Notes: generated from the sequence alone by a model not told the origin. A stretch of DNA of 64,000 bases from Lachnospiraceae bacterium (GCA_014804445.1 JAAUZU010000006.1:1-64000); one strand, 5' to 3'. Shown: positions 24,697-33,744, counted from the stretch's first letter. A program made the numbers and translations.

Positions 24697-26822
24697 CACA
24701 TCAGGGAAAAGCGGTGTTCGGACTGGATATCGGTACCAGAAGCATAGTGGGAACGGTGGGATACAGAACAAAGGACCGTTTTGTTGTGATGGCACAAAAA
24801 ATGAAGGAACATGAAACCCGCGCTATGCTGGACGGACAGATTCATGACATCAAAAAGGTCGGGGACACCATTATTGCTGTGAAGGAAGCTTTGGAGCAGG
24901 ATATCGGCTTTCCTCTCACGGAGGTCTGTATTGCAGCGGCGGGCAGGGTGCTCAGAACTGTGACGACGCATGTGGATCATGATTTCCCCGAGGAAAGAGT
25001 GGTTCTGGAGGAGGACGTTTATGCACTGTCTGCCATGGGAGTGGAGCAGGCGTATGAGGAGTTTCAAAGTGGAAATGACACGGACATGAAGTTTTATTGT
25101 GTCGGCTACTCTGTCATCCGCTATTATATGAACCACTATCCGATAGGCAATCCCGAGGAGCACAAAGCAGGAAGCATAGGGGCGGATATGATTGTTACCT
25201 TTCTGCCTGAGGATGTGGTGGACGGGCTTTACAAGGCAGTGGAGCACGCGGGACTGCAGGTGGCAAATCTGACACTGGAGCCCATTGCCGCCATTCAGGT
25301 GGCAATACCAGAGAAGTTCAGGATGCTGAATATTGCGCTGGTGGATGTAGGAGCCGGCACCTCCGATATTTCTATTACAAGGGATGGGGCGATTGTATCC
25401 TATGGCATGATTCCGGTTGCCGGAGACAGCCTGACGGAAGAAATCGCAAGGCACTGTCTGGTGGATTTTAATACCGCGGAACAGATAAAGCGGAGTCTGG
25501 GAGATGCCCTAAAGGCGACAACAGGTAAAAAAACAGGGAAAGGCGGCATTGTCTATACGGATATCATGGGGCTGGAGCAGACCATAAGCGCAGAAGAATT
25601 GTCCGCGCTGCTTGCCCCGCTCATTGAAAATATGACCATTCCGGTGGCGGAGTGCATAAAGGAGCTGAACGGGGATAAATCGGTCAGCGCGGTTTTTGTG
25701 GTAGGCGGCGGCGGAAAGATTCCCGGGTATACGGAAAGCCTCTCGGAAAAGCTGGATATTGTGAAGGAGAGGGTTGCGCTCAGGGGCGGCGAGGTCATGG
25801 GCTTTGTAGACTTCCCCGACTACGTGGAGAAGGATTCCATGCTGGTAACGCCTGTCGGCATCTGTTTAAGCTTCTACGAGCAGAATAACAATTTTGCGTT
25901 CGTGACATTCAATAACGAGAGAATTAAGGTATATGACAACGGAAATCTTTCCGTTGTGGATGCCGCCATGCAGGCGGAGTTTCCCAACGAGGATTTGTTC
26001 CCCAAGCGCGGTCCGGCGTTGAACTATACGGTGGAGGGAAAGGCAAGAATCAAGAGGGGAGATCTCGGCGAAGCAGCAGTTATCACGGTGAACGGTGAAA
26101 CGGCAGATATCAATACTGCAATTAAGGCAAACGATTTGATAAGCGTTGCGCCTTCCACAGCGGGTGCGTCGGCCAGTCTGGATATTCGCAGTCTGCCTGA
26201 GTTTCACCAGTCGATTACGGTGATAGTCAATGAGAAAAAGGTGACGCTGCCTAAGTTTGCGCAGGTCAATGGCAGTCTGCAGTCAGGCTACTACGAAATA
26301 CAGGATGGTGACGCCATTGAAATGCTGAATTTCTATACGGTTGCACAGATTCTGGAATTTATGGATATTTTACTGCCGGAGGATACGCCCTTTGCTGTCA
26401 ATCATGTGGCGGCGGGCAGAAATACGCCGGTATATGAGAATTTTAGTTTGGACTGGGGAGAGAAGGCGCTTGTGTTCTACACACAGCAGGCAGAGACGGA
26501 TTCTGTGGAAAATACAGATGAGGAAGATTACCTTGCGGAAGGTGAGGACATTGTAGAAGAAGAGGTCATTGCAGAAAAAGAGGAGATTGCCGAGGCGGCA
26601 GAAAAGCCCGCGCCCCATGATATCTCCGTGATTGTCAATGGCAGTCCCGTCAGGATGAGCGGCAAGTCGTCCTATGTATATGTGGACGTGTTTGATTACA
26701 TAGATTTTGATTTGTCAAAGCCGCATGGAAGCAGTGTGTACACCGGTTTAAACGGCGAGAAGGCAGAATATTTAAGAGAAATCAAGGACGGCGACGTTTT
26801 TGAAATTTACTGGAACCCCTAA
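24684..26822 (+). CDS. FtsA-like actin-fold ATPase with long C-terminal extension
   Basis: This 712-residue protein has an FtsA/PilM-type actin fold in residues 1-~370: phosphate-1 loop FGLDIGTRSIVGTVG, the SHS2-like insert region (CIAAAGRVLRTVTTHV), LVDVGAGTSDISI and adenosine loop FVVGGGGKIPGYTE. The ~340-residue remainder is not in classical FtsA, which is ~420 long. It contains two or three small beta-rich modules (for example ITVIVNEKKVTLPKF and ISVIVNGSPVRM), separated by an acidic linker near residues 615-645. There is no C-terminal amphipathic membrane anchor. It starts at GTG 24684 behind TGGAGG, inside coaE. It is probably a cytoskeletal or scaffold protein of the cell-division group, but the role is not established. 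Confidence 0.75.
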   Translation: MAGIAHQGKAVFGLDIGTRSIVGTVGYRTKDRFVVMAQKMKEHETRAMLDGQIHDIKKVGDTIIAVKEALEQDIGFPLTEVCIAAAGRVLRTVTTHVDHDFPEERVVLEEDVYALSAMGVEQAYEEFQSGNDTDMKFYCVGYSVIRYYMNHYPIGNPEEHKAGSIGADMIVTFLPEDVVDGLYKAVEHAGLQVANLTLEPIAAIQVAIPEKFRMLNIALVDVGAGTSDISITRDGAIVSYGMIPVAGDSLTEEIARHCLVDFNTAEQIKRSLGDALKATTGKKTGKGGIVYTDIMGLEQTISAEELSALLAPLIENMTIPVAECIKELNGDKSVSAVFVVGGGGKIPGYTESLSEKLDIVKERVALRGGEVMGFVDFPDYVEKDSMLVTPVGICLSFYEQNNNFAFVTFNNERIKVYDNGNLSVVDAAMQAEFPNEDLFPKRGPALNYTVEGKARIKRGDLGEAAVITVNGETADINTAIKANDLISVAPSTAGASASLDIRSLPEFHQSITVIVNEKKVTLPKFAQVNGSLQSGYYEIQDGDAIEMLNFYTVAQILEFMDILLPEDTPFAVNHVAAGRNTPVYENFSLDWGEKALVFYTQQAETDSVENTDEEDYLAEGEDIVEEEVIAEKEEIAEAAEKPAPHDISVIVNGSPVRMSGKSSYVYVDVFDYIDFDLSKPHGSSVYTGLNGEKAEYLREIKDGDVFEIYWNP

Positions 26823-26870
26823 AGATTTTGGAGTGGATTGTTTGGGGTGCAGCGGATAAGAGGTGCAATC

Positions 26871-27668
26871 ATGAGACTTTGCAGTATAGCCAGCGGCAGC
26901 AGTGGTAACTGCATTTATGTGGGTTCCGACGCCACACATCTTTTGGTGGATGTCGGAATCAGCGGAAAAAAAGCAGAGGCAGGATTAAACAGTCTGGGGC
27001 TTACGGGCGGCGACATTGACGGAATACTGGTGACGCATGAGCATTCAGACCATATTGCGGGGCTTGGTGTGCTCTGCAGAAAATATGAAATTCCTATTTT
27101 TGCAACGAAGGGAACCATTCAGGCAATTTTGAAAAATGGCGGCAAAAACGCACCGGAGCCGTCGTTTTTTCATGAAATAGAGGCGGACAGCAAACTGATT
27201 ATCAAGGATTTGGCGGTATCGCCCATGCGGATTTCACACGATGCCGCCGAGCCTGTCGCCTACCGAATCGGCTACGGTGCAAAAAGGGTTGCGGTGTGCA
27301 CCGATTTGGGAGTCTACAACGATTATACGGTGGAATGTCTGAAAGGGATGGACGCCCTGCTTTTGGAGGCGAACCATGATGTCAACATGCTGCAGGTGGG
27401 TCCCTACCCCTATTATTTAAAACAGCGGATTTTGGGCAATAAAGGACATTTGTCCAACGAAAATGCAGGCAGGCTGTTAAGTCGTATCCTGCATAACAAT
27501 CTGAAGGCAATCGTGTTAGGGCATCTGAGCAAAGAAAATAATATGCCGGAGCTTGCTTATGAGTCGGTCCGGATGGAAATCACGTTGGGCGACTGCCCCT
27601 ATACGGCAGAGGATTTTCCCATCTCTGTTGCGCAGCGCAGTGAGCCGTCTCCTGTGATTGAGGTATAA
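26871..27668 (+). CDS. Metallo-beta-lactamase fold hydrolase, YycJ/WalJ type
   Basis: This 265-residue MBL-fold protein has the metal motif THEHSDHIAG (residues 52-61), later ligands in ISHDAAEPVAYR and LLLEANHD, and a C-terminal HLSKENN. The N-terminus MRLCSIASGSSGNC is characteristic of YycJ/WalJ, a putative single-strand exonuclease linked to cell-wall and DNA-repair coordination in Firmicutes. It is not next to a walRK (yycFG) operon here. ATG 26871 is chosen because AAGAGG lies seven bases upstream. The in-frame ATG at 26838 has no site. It is 48 bases after the FtsA-like gene and probably cotranscribed. Confidence 0.88.
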   Translation: MRLCSIASGSSGNCIYVGSDATHLLVDVGISGKKAEAGLNSLGLTGGDIDGILVTHEHSDHIAGLGVLCRKYEIPIFATKGTIQAILKNGGKNAPEPSFFHEIEADSKLIIKDLAVSPMRISHDAAEPVAYRIGYGAKRVAVCTDLGVYNDYTVECLKGMDALLLEANHDVNMLQVGPYPYYLKQRILGNKGHLSNENAGRLLSRILHNNLKAIVLGHLSKENNMPELAYESVRMEITLGDCPYTAEDFPISVAQRSEPSPVIEV

Positions 27669-27674
27669 AAGGAA

Positions 27675-27703
27675 TTGCCATTTTGCATGGCGCATGGTAC
27701 AAT
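27675..27703 (+). promoter_or_regulatory. Promoter for the ACT/UPF0210 gene pair
   Basis: TTGCCA (27675-27680) and TACAAT (27698-27703) are 17 bases apart, and TG two bases before the -10 makes it extended. A short inverted repeat GCCAT/ATGGC (27677-27691) overlaps the -35 and spacer and could be an operator, but it is too short to weigh much. The leader to 27797 is ~90 bases with no clear structure. Confidence 0.65.
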
Positions 27704-27796
27704 GACAGCGATAAAATCAGGTTTAGCGGCAATTATGAAAAATAATATAGTATGGTGACAGTATAGTTTCAGGAAAGGAAAAAGGACAAAGGAAAT

Positions 27797-28069
27797 ATGA
27801 AAAAGACAATTATTACCGTTGTGGGAAAAGATACGGTGGGCATTATTGCGAAGGTATGCACATACCTTGCGGATAATGGCATCAACATATTGGACATTGC
27901 GCAGACGATTGTACAGGGCTATTTCAATATGATGATGGTGGTGGACACGTCAAACGGTGCAAAAGAGCATGAAGATATGGCGGACGAACTTGGAAAGCTG
28001 GGCGAAGAGATAGGCGTCATTATCAAATGCCAGAAGGAAGAAATATTTGATAAGATGCACAGAATTTAA
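27797..28069 (+). CDS. ACT-domain protein, UPF0237 family
   Basis: This 90-residue protein is a single ACT domain (KTIITVVGKDTVGIIAKVC, then NINILDIAQT). ACT domains bind small ligands, usually amino acids, and control partner enzymes. It is followed after 18 bases by the UPF0210 gene, and the two are found together in many Firmicutes, so it probably regulates or pairs with that protein. GGAAAAAGGACAAAGG precedes ATG 27797. Ligand unknown. Confidence 0.88.
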   Translation: MKKTIITVVGKDTVGIIAKVCTYLADNGINILDIAQTIVQGYFNMMMVVDTSNGAKEHEDMADELGKLGEEIGVIIKCQKEEIFDKMHRI

Positions 28070-28087
28070 TACAGCGGGGGACAGGGC

Positions 28088-29452
28088 ATGATTAACATAT
28101 ATGAAGTGGTGGAAACCAATAATATGATCGAGAGAGAGAATCTTGATGTCCGCACCATTACGCTGGGCATCAGTCTGTTAGACTGTATTGATTCTGAGCT
28201 TTCAAGAGTAAAAGAAAAAATATACAATAAGATATATGAGGCGGCAAAGGATCTGGTTCAGGTCGGGGAATCCATTTCCAGAGAGTATGGGATTCCCATC
28301 GTGAACAAGCGAATTTCGGTGACGCCGATTGCACTGGTGGGCGGCGCTGCCTGCCGGACACCGGAGGATTTTGCAGAGCTGGCAGAAACGCTTGACGAGG
28401 TGGCACACAAGGTTGGCGTCAATTTTATCGGCGGCTATTCCGCTTTGGTGAGCAAGGGCATGACAAAGGCAGATGAGCTTCTGATACGTTCCATTCCGCT
28501 TGCGCTCTCCAAGACAGAGCGGGTATGCAGTTCTGTCAATTTAGGCTCTACCCGCACCGGTATCAACATGGATGCGGTACGTCTGATGGGCGAGATTGTG
28601 AAGCAGACGGCGGAATATACGAAGCAGGATGATTCTTTGGGCTGTGCCAAGCTGGTGGTATTCTGCAATGCACCGGACGACAATCCTTTTATGGCGGGGG
28701 CGTTCCATGGCGTAACAGAAGCGGACAAAATTATCAATGTAGGCGTCAGCGGTCCCGGTGTGGTAAAGACAGCGCTTGAAAAGGTGCGGGGAGAAAGCTT
28801 TGAGGTGCTCTGTGAGACCATCAAGAAGACGGCGTTTAAGGTGACAAGAGTTGGGCAGCTTGTGGCAAAGGAGGCTTCCAGGCTTTTGGGCGTGCCCTTT
28901 GGCATTGTGGATTTGTCTCTGGCTCCCACGCCGGCAGTGGGGGACAGCGTGGCGGATATTTTGTGTGAAATGGGATTGGAATATGCAGGAGCACCGGGAA
29001 CCACGGCGGCGCTTGCCCTGTTAAATGATCAGGTGAAGAAGGGTGGTGTGATGGCATCCTCCTATGTGGGAGGGCTGTCCGGCGCATTTATTCCGGTCAG
29101 CGAGGATCGCGGCATGATTGAGGCGGTCAAGCAGGGCGCGCTCACTCTGGAAAAGCTGGAGGCGATGACCTGTGTCTGCTCGGTGGGACTGGATATGATA
29201 GCGATTCCGGGGGATACGAAGGCGGCAACGATTTCCGGCATTATTGCAGATGAGATGGCAATTGGCATGGTGAACCAGAAGACAACAGCGGTCAGAATTA
29301 TACCTGTTATTGGGAAAGGCGTGGGAGAGACCGTGGAATTTGGCGGGCTGCTCGGCTATGCACCCATTATGCCGGTCAACGGCTTTTCCTGCGAGGCCTT
29401 TATCAATCGGGGAGGAAGGATTCCGGCGCCGATCCACAGCTTTAAAAATTAA
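28088..29452 (+). CDS. UPF0210 (DUF711) family protein
   Basis: This 454-residue protein belongs to the UPF0210/DUF711 family of cytoplasmic proteins. It has conserved glycine-rich segments [32 protein letters not shown] and [15 protein letters not shown]. The structural family resembles the pyruvate-formate-lyase/ribonucleotide-reductase barrel, but the glycyl-radical Gly and catalytic Cys pair are not evident, and no activity is known. Length is normal for the family. It follows the ACT gene and has GGGGGACAGGGC before ATG 28088. A convergent gene (TmcAL) starts its stop 10 bases past its own stop. Confidence 0.9.
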   Translation: MINIYEVVETNNMIERENLDVRTITLGISLLDCIDSELSRVKEKIYNKIYEAAKDLVQVGESISREYGIPIVNKRISVTPIALVGGAACRTPEDFAELAETLDEVAHKVGVNFIGGYSALVSKGMTKADELLIRSIPLALSKTERVCSSVNLGSTRTGINMDAVRLMGEIVKQTAEYTKQDDSLGCAKLVVFCNAPDDNPFMAGAFHGVTEADKIINVGVSGPGVVKTALEKVRGESFEVLCETIKKTAFKVTRVGQLVAKEASRLLGVPFGIVDLSLAPTPAVGDSVADILCEMGLEYAGAPGTTAALALLNDQVKKGGVMASSYVGGLSGAFIPVSEDRGMIEAVKQGALTLEKLEAMTCVCSVGLDMIAIPGDTKAATISGIIADEMAIGMVNQKTTAVRIIPVIGKGVGETVEFGGLLGYAPIMPVNGFSCEAFINRGGRIPAPIHSFKN

Positions 29453-29462
29453 TCGATAGATA

Positions 29463-30725
29463 TCACGGAACAATCACGATTTGCCGGCGGTACTCATTCA
29501 GCATGGGGCCGCCGTTTTTTTGTGCTTTTACGCTTTCATATAAATGCGCCGCAAAAATATCCTGATGCAGTTGGCGCATACCAACAGGGGAGAGCAGCCT
29601 GTCGGCATCAGAAAGTTTGGTGATAAGGGGAAGCTTTTTGGACAGTCCGGAAAAAAGCGGTTTTGAATCCGCCCGAAAGCCCAGTACACGGGCGTACTGT
29701 GCATTTCCCGAAGCCTCGTAATCGCTTAAGTCCTGCTTTTTTATATCCAAAAGAATATGGAGCAGGGAGCGGTCTAAGCGTGAGAGGGTCAGATCCTTTG
29801 ATTTCAGCAAATCAGAACAAAACTGTGTCCACGAAATGTAATGCTCCAAATGTTTTGCTATTTTATCGGAGAGCGCTTCCGACACATCTGCAAAGGCAGA
29901 ATAGCCCTCGGTCTGCAGTTGCAGCAGGCGGTAAAATAGCATGGAGGAAAAATCATCTGTATGAACCGATTTTCGGGAAGTAAGTTCTCTTTCCAAGATA
30001 TGCAGGGCAGGTTTTGGCATAAAAGGAGTAAGCTCGCTGCAAGTCCCGCCGTCGAAAAGGAGGTGTCTTAACGCGAGGGCGGAGCAGAAGTGCTGCTCCT
30101 GCAGGGAATTACGGCTGTCCGAGTCAGGCAGGAAATCATCAGAATAGCCTGCGCCCTGTCTGGGAAGGGTATAGACCTCCATGGGACTGTCAAGCTTTAT
30201 CAGCGCTTTCAGATATTCAACACCAAGAATGTTGTTGGGAGATTTAAGCAGGGAATCATCATAATCTGCTTCGGCCAGATACTGTGTCAGGGCAAGGCTG
30301 CGTGCTGCAGGAAAAGACATGCCTTTGTGCAGATTCTGCATAAGGGTATTGCGGAAAGGCTCTGGTTCGTCTGCCAGTACGTGTGCAGTCCGGCGGAGGG
30401 CATCGATGCTGCCGCACTCGCTTCCGAAGCAGAGTGCATCCGCATTAAGACCCGACAAAATGGAAACAGCGCCTTTTGCAAAGTATTCGGCGCTGCCTGT
30501 GGCAAAGCATACAGGTAGTTCGATAACCAGGTCAGCGCCGCAGCACAATGCCATCTCACAGCGGGCATATTTGTCGAGAAGGGCAGGAGTGCCGCGCTGC
30601 GTAAAATCACCGCTCTGTACAACAATGGCAAAATCAGCGTTTGAAAGCGCCTTTGCCTGTTGCAGATGGTAAAGATGTCCATTATGGAAGGGATTGTACT
30701 CTGCTATAATACCAACAGTTTTCAT
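29463..30725 (-). CDS. tmcAL: tRNA(Met) cytidine acetate ligase (TmcAL)
   Basis: This 420-residue nucleotidyltransferase-fold enzyme makes N4-acetylcytidine at the wobble base of elongator tRNA-Met, using acetate and ATP. The N-terminal IAEYNPFHNGHLYHL carries the HxGH motif, and QSGDFTQRG and ALCCGADLVIELPV follow. These are hallmarks of YlbM/TmcAL. The length is normal. TAAGGAGAC-like spacing (CAAGGAGACTAT) precedes ATG 30725. It is transcribed divergently from pta. Acetate supply from the neighbouring pta-ackA genes is a neat but unproven link to its need for acetate. Confidence 0.92.
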   Translation of the reverse strand: MKTVGIIAEYNPFHNGHLYHLQQAKALSNADFAIVVQSGDFTQRGTPALLDKYARCEMALCCGADLVIELPVCFATGSAEYFAKGAVSILSGLNADALCFGSECGSIDALRRTAHVLADEPEPFRNTLMQNLHKGMSFPAARSLALTQYLAEADYDDSLLKSPNNILGVEYLKALIKLDSPMEVYTLPRQGAGYSDDFLPDSDSRNSLQEQHFCSALALRHLLFDGGTCSELTPFMPKPALHILERELTSRKSVHTDDFSSMLFYRLLQLQTEGYSAFADVSEALSDKIAKHLEHYISWTQFCSDLLKSKDLTLSRLDRSLLHILLDIKKQDLSDYEASGNAQYARVLGFRADSKPLFSGLSKKLPLITKLSDADRLLSPVGMRQLHQDIFAAHLYESVKAQKNGGPMLNEYRRQIVIVP

Positions 30726-30792
30726 ATAGTCTCCTTGAAACGAAAAAACGTGTAAAAATGATTATTTTCAATGTGAAAAAAATAACATATGC

Positions 30793-30806
30793 TGTAAGCG
30801 GTTACA
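30793..30806. promoter_or_regulatory. Consensus cre box (CcpA site) upstream of pta
   Basis: TGTAAGCGGTTACA matches the catabolite-responsive element consensus TGWAANCGNTNWCA at every position and is itself a near-perfect dyad. It lies between the divergent tmcAL and pta genes, 82 bases before the pta -35 box. In Bacillus, CcpA activates pta and ackA through upstream cre boxes, so glucose-dependent activation is inferred. The distance to this promoter is larger than usual. Confidence 0.6.
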
Positions 30807-30887
30807 TTGTTAAAAATATCACGTTTTCGGGGACAAAATAGCAAAAAATTTGTATTTGAAATTGTACAACTTTCCGCATATTTTTCC

Positions 30888-30916
30888 TTGTATACAATTT
30901 ACATATCTAGTATAAT
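30888..30916 (+). promoter_or_regulatory. Promoter for pta
   Basis: TTGTAT (30888-30893) and TATAAT (30911-30916) are spaced by 17 bases, 46 bases before the pta start. Confidence 0.75.
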
Positions 30917-30961
30917 GGATACAGATGAATTTGAAAAGAAAAATCTGAAAGGAGAAGGGAT

Positions 30962-31963
30962 ATGTCATATATTGACCTGATTAAGCAGAGGGCAAAGGTT
31001 GACAAGAAGACAATTGTACTGCCGGAGTCTAACGATAAGAGAACCTTGCTTGCCGCTGCAAAGATTTTGGAAGAAGGGATTGCCAACATTATTATGATTG
31101 GCGATGAAGAAAAGATTATGGACGGTGCCGGCTGGCTTGAGGTTGACCTTGACGGCATCACAGTCATCAATCCCAAGACGACGGACAGGCTTGATGAGTA
31201 TGTAAATTTACTTTATGAGACCAGAAAAGCAAAGGGCATGACGCCGGAGAAGGCAAGGGAAATCCTCTTAAAGGATTATCTGACCTTTGGTATTGTTATG
31301 GTAAAGAATAACGATGCCGACGGCATGGTAGCGGGTGCGTGCCACTCGACAGCGGATACGCTTCGTCCCGCTCTTCAGATTTTGAAGACGGCGCCCGGCG
31401 TAAAGCTGGTTTCCGCGTTCTTTATCATGGACACGGTGATGAAGGATCAGGGAGAAAACGGCACGTTCTTGTTTGCAGACTGTGGTCTGAATCAGGATCC
31501 GACACCGGAAGAGCTTGCGGCCATTGCGGATACCTCTTCCAGAAGCTTTAAGTCACTGGTGGGTCCCAAGCCGGTTATCGCTATGCTGTCCCATTCCACG
31601 AAGGGCAGCGCAAAGCATGCTCTGGTAGACAAGGTAGTGGAGGCGACAAAGATCGCGCAGGAGCAGTATCCGCACCTTGTACTGGACGGTGAACTGCAGA
31701 CCGATGCGGCGCTGGTTCCTTCCGTTGCCAAGTCAAAGGCTCCTGGCAGTCCGGTTGGGGGCAGGGCAAACATATTGATTTTCCCGAATCTGGATGCGGG
31801 CAATATCGGCTACAAACTGGTGCAGAGACTGGGCGGCGCGGAAGCATACGGCCCCATGCTGCAAGGCATTGCCAAGCCGGTAAATGACCTGTCCCGCGGC
31901 TGTTCATGGGAAGATATCGTAGGCGTAGTAGCCCTAACAGCAGTTCAGGCACAACTTGTGTAG
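30962..31963 (+). CDS. pta: Phosphate acetyltransferase
   Basis: This 333-residue enzyme converts acetyl-CoA and phosphate to acetyl phosphate, which acetate kinase turns into ATP and acetate. It has the short form without the regulatory N-terminal domain found in enterobacteria. Conserved segments include VLPESNDKRTL, GMVAGACHSTADTLRPALQI, MLSHSTKGSAKHA and LIFPNLDAGNIGYKLVQRLGGAEAYGP. AAAGGAGAAGGG precedes ATG 30962. It is followed by ackA, but a 252-base gap holding a large palindrome separates them. This gap is longer than in typical tightly linked pta-ackA pairs. Confidence 0.96.
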   Translation: MSYIDLIKQRAKVDKKTIVLPESNDKRTLLAAAKILEEGIANIIMIGDEEKIMDGAGWLEVDLDGITVINPKTTDRLDEYVNLLYETRKAKGMTPEKAREILLKDYLTFGIVMVKNNDADGMVAGACHSTADTLRPALQILKTAPGVKLVSAFFIMDTVMKDQGENGTFLFADCGLNQDPTPEELAAIADTSSRSFKSLVGPKPVIAMLSHSTKGSAKHALVDKVVEATKIAQEQYPHLVLDGELQTDAALVPSVAKSKAPGSPVGGRANILIFPNLDAGNIGYKLVQRLGGAEAYGPMLQGIAKPVNDLSRGCSWEDIVGVVALTAVQAQLV

Positions 31964-32012
31964 TAGTAGATAGTAGATAGGCAATTGCGAAAATCCGATT
32001 TCTGTAGATCGA

Positions 32013-32150
32013 ATTGTGCAGATTGTATACTTCATAAGCAGACCCTTGCTTACCGTCGGTACTTAGCTGCCGTGTTTTGGCAGCTTATGTACCGCTACGG
32101 TAAGCTCGGAGCGAGAGCGAGTCTGCGTTGAAGTATACAATCTGCACAAT
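32013..32150. repeat. 138-bp imperfect palindrome between pta and ackA
   Basis: The outer arms are a perfect 21-bp inverted repeat: 32013-32033 (begins ATTGTGCAGA) and 32130-32150 (ends TCTGCACAAT). Nested inside are further complementary blocks in the right order: GCAGAC/GTCTGC (32038-32043, 32121-32126), GCTTACCGT/ACGGTAAGC (32048-32056, 32097-32105), GGTAC/GTACC (32058-32062, 32089-32093) and AGCTGCC/GGCAGCT (32065-32071, 32079-32085). About 96 of 138 bases can pair into one long hairpin on either strand. It has no ORF and no clear target-site duplication. It could be a dispersed palindromic element or an mRNA-stability or processing structure within the pta-ackA message. Confidence 0.8.
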
Positions 32151-32215
32151 GACACTTGCAGTATAACGAGTTTAGCAGATGCCTATATAGTGATGGATAG
32201 AGAAAGGAAACAGAT

Positions 32216-33412
32216 ATGAACATATTAGTAATCAATTGCGGCAGCTCGTCCTTAAAGTTCCAGCTTATCAATGCAGAAAATGAAAAGCTGATTGCCAAGG
32301 GACTCTGCGAGAGAATCGGCATAGACGGAAGCAAAATTTCTTACACGCCTGACGGCGGCGAAAAAGAGGAGAAGGAAGTGCCCATGGGCAACCATACGGA
32401 TGCGATTCGTCTGGTGCTGGAAGCACTGACCAATGAAAAGACCGGCGTGGTAAAGAGCCTTGCGGAAATCGGCGCGGTAGGGCATCGCATTGTGCACGGC
32501 GGAGAGAAGTTTGCAAAGTCCACCGTGATTGACAGTGAAGTGCTTGCAGCGATAGAGGAGTGCAACGACCTTGCGCCCCTGCACAACCCCGCCAATCTGA
32601 TTGGCATCAATGCCTGCAGGGAACTGATGCCGGACACCCCCATGGTAGCGGTATTTGACACGGCGTTCCATCAGACCATGCCGGATAAGGCGTATATGTA
32701 CGGCCTGCCATATGAATATTATGAAAAATACAAAATCAGAAGATACGGTTTCCACGGCACCAGCCATTCCTATGTGAGCAAGAGAGCGGCTGAAGTGCTG
32801 GGTAAGAAATACGAGGATTTAAAGATTATCGTATGTCATCTGGGCAACGGCGCCAGTGTTTCCGCAGTAATGAACGGCAAATGTGTGGACACTTCCATGG
32901 GTCTGACGCCCTTAGAGGGACTTATCATGGGAACCCGCAGCGGCGACATCGACCCTGCCATCATTGAGTTTATCGCGCATAAAGAAGGCAAGTCCATTGA
33001 TGAAATTATGTCTGTGTTAAACAAAAAATCCGGCGTGCTCGGGCTTTCCGACAATCTTTCATCCGATTTCAGGGATTTGGAGGCAGGCTATCATGAAGGC
33101 AGTGCAAGAGCCATTAACACCATGGAGACCTTTGCTTACAGGGTGGCAAAATACATCGGTGCATACACTGCAGCCATGAATGGTGTGGACGTTATCTGCT
33201 TTACGGCGGGCGTCGGAGAGAACAGCGCCTTTATCCGCAGTATGATTTGCAACAACTATCTGGGTTATCTGGGCGTGAAGCTGGATGAGGAAGCCAACAA
33301 GAAGCGTGGTGAGGACATTGCGATTTCCACGGCTGACAGCAGCACCACCGTTATGGTGATTCCTACCAACGAGGAGCTTGCCATTGCGAGAGAAACTTAC
33401 AGACTGGTATAA
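32216..33412 (+). CDS. ackA: Acetate kinase
   Basis: This 398-residue member of the ASKHA superfamily converts acetyl phosphate and ADP to acetate and ATP. The N-terminal phosphate loop is NILVINCGSSSLKFQL. Further motifs are VGHRIVHGGEKF, AVFDTAFHQTMP, RRYGFHGTSHSYV, CHLGNGASVSAV and TAGVGENSAFIRS. AGAAAGGAAAC precedes ATG 32216. No convincing promoter is seen in the gap after pta, so it probably depends on read-through across the palindrome. It ends before a strong terminator. Confidence 0.97.
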   Translation: MNILVINCGSSSLKFQLINAENEKLIAKGLCERIGIDGSKISYTPDGGEKEEKEVPMGNHTDAIRLVLEALTNEKTGVVKSLAEIGAVGHRIVHGGEKFAKSTVIDSEVLAAIEECNDLAPLHNPANLIGINACRELMPDTPMVAVFDTAFHQTMPDKAYMYGLPYEYYEKYKIRRYGFHGTSHSYVSKRAAEVLGKKYEDLKIIVCHLGNGASVSAVMNGKCVDTSMGLTPLEGLIMGTRSGDIDPAIIEFIAHKEGKSIDEIMSVLNKKSGVLGLSDNLSSDFRDLEAGYHEGSARAINTMETFAYRVAKYIGAYTAAMNGVDVICFTAGVGENSAFIRSMICNNYLGYLGVKLDEEANKKRGEDIAISTADSSTTVMVIPTNEELAIARETYRLV

Positions 33413-33426
33413 CAATACTGATATAG

Positions 33427-33453
33427 AAAAAGGGGCGCTATGCGTCCCTTTTT
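33427..33453 (+). terminator. Terminator after ackA, probably bidirectional
   Basis: The 12-bp stem AAAAAGGGGCGC (33427-33438) / GCGTCCCTTTTT (33442-33453) has one G-T pair and a 3-base loop. The A-run and T-run within the stem give a T-tract on both strands, so it can serve ackA and the convergent small membrane gene whose stop is at 33475. Confidence 0.85.
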
Positions 33454-33474
33454 GTGTTCGAAGATAAAAAATTT

Positions 33475-33708
33475 TTATTTTACAAAGGTAAGCACGGCGA
33501 GTATGATGCCAATCAGTTCATAGATGCCAATCAGAAGGGCAACGATTCCGCAGATGATGCCAACGATGGGAATTCTACTGATAAAACCTACAATAGCGCC
33601 GAGTACTGCGGCAATTACAATGTAGATTACAATCACCAAAACCAGACTGACAACGTTGTTTTTGTCTACTTTTGCATTAAGCGGGAAATAAGGTGTTAAT
33701 TTGTCCAT
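33475..33708 (-). CDS. Small two-helix membrane protein, unknown function
   Basis: This 77-residue protein has a short polar N-terminus (MDKLTPYFPLNAKVDKNNV) and two long hydrophobic helices (about residues 22-45 and 50-75) rich in Ile and Val. It resembles small Firmicutes membrane proteins of the DUF4870/YtxH-like size class, but no family is claimed. The start at 33708 is fixed by GAAAGGAG seven bases upstream. The gene reads towards ackA, has a strong promoter (33745-33773) and shares the bidirectional terminator. Confidence 0.75.
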   Translation of the reverse strand: MDKLTPYFPLNAKVDKNNVVSLVLVIVIYIVIAAVLGAIVGFISRIPIVGIICGIVALLIGIYELIGIILAVLTFVK

Positions 33709-33744
33709 GAGAAAGAATCTCCTTTCGTATTTGTGATATAATTG

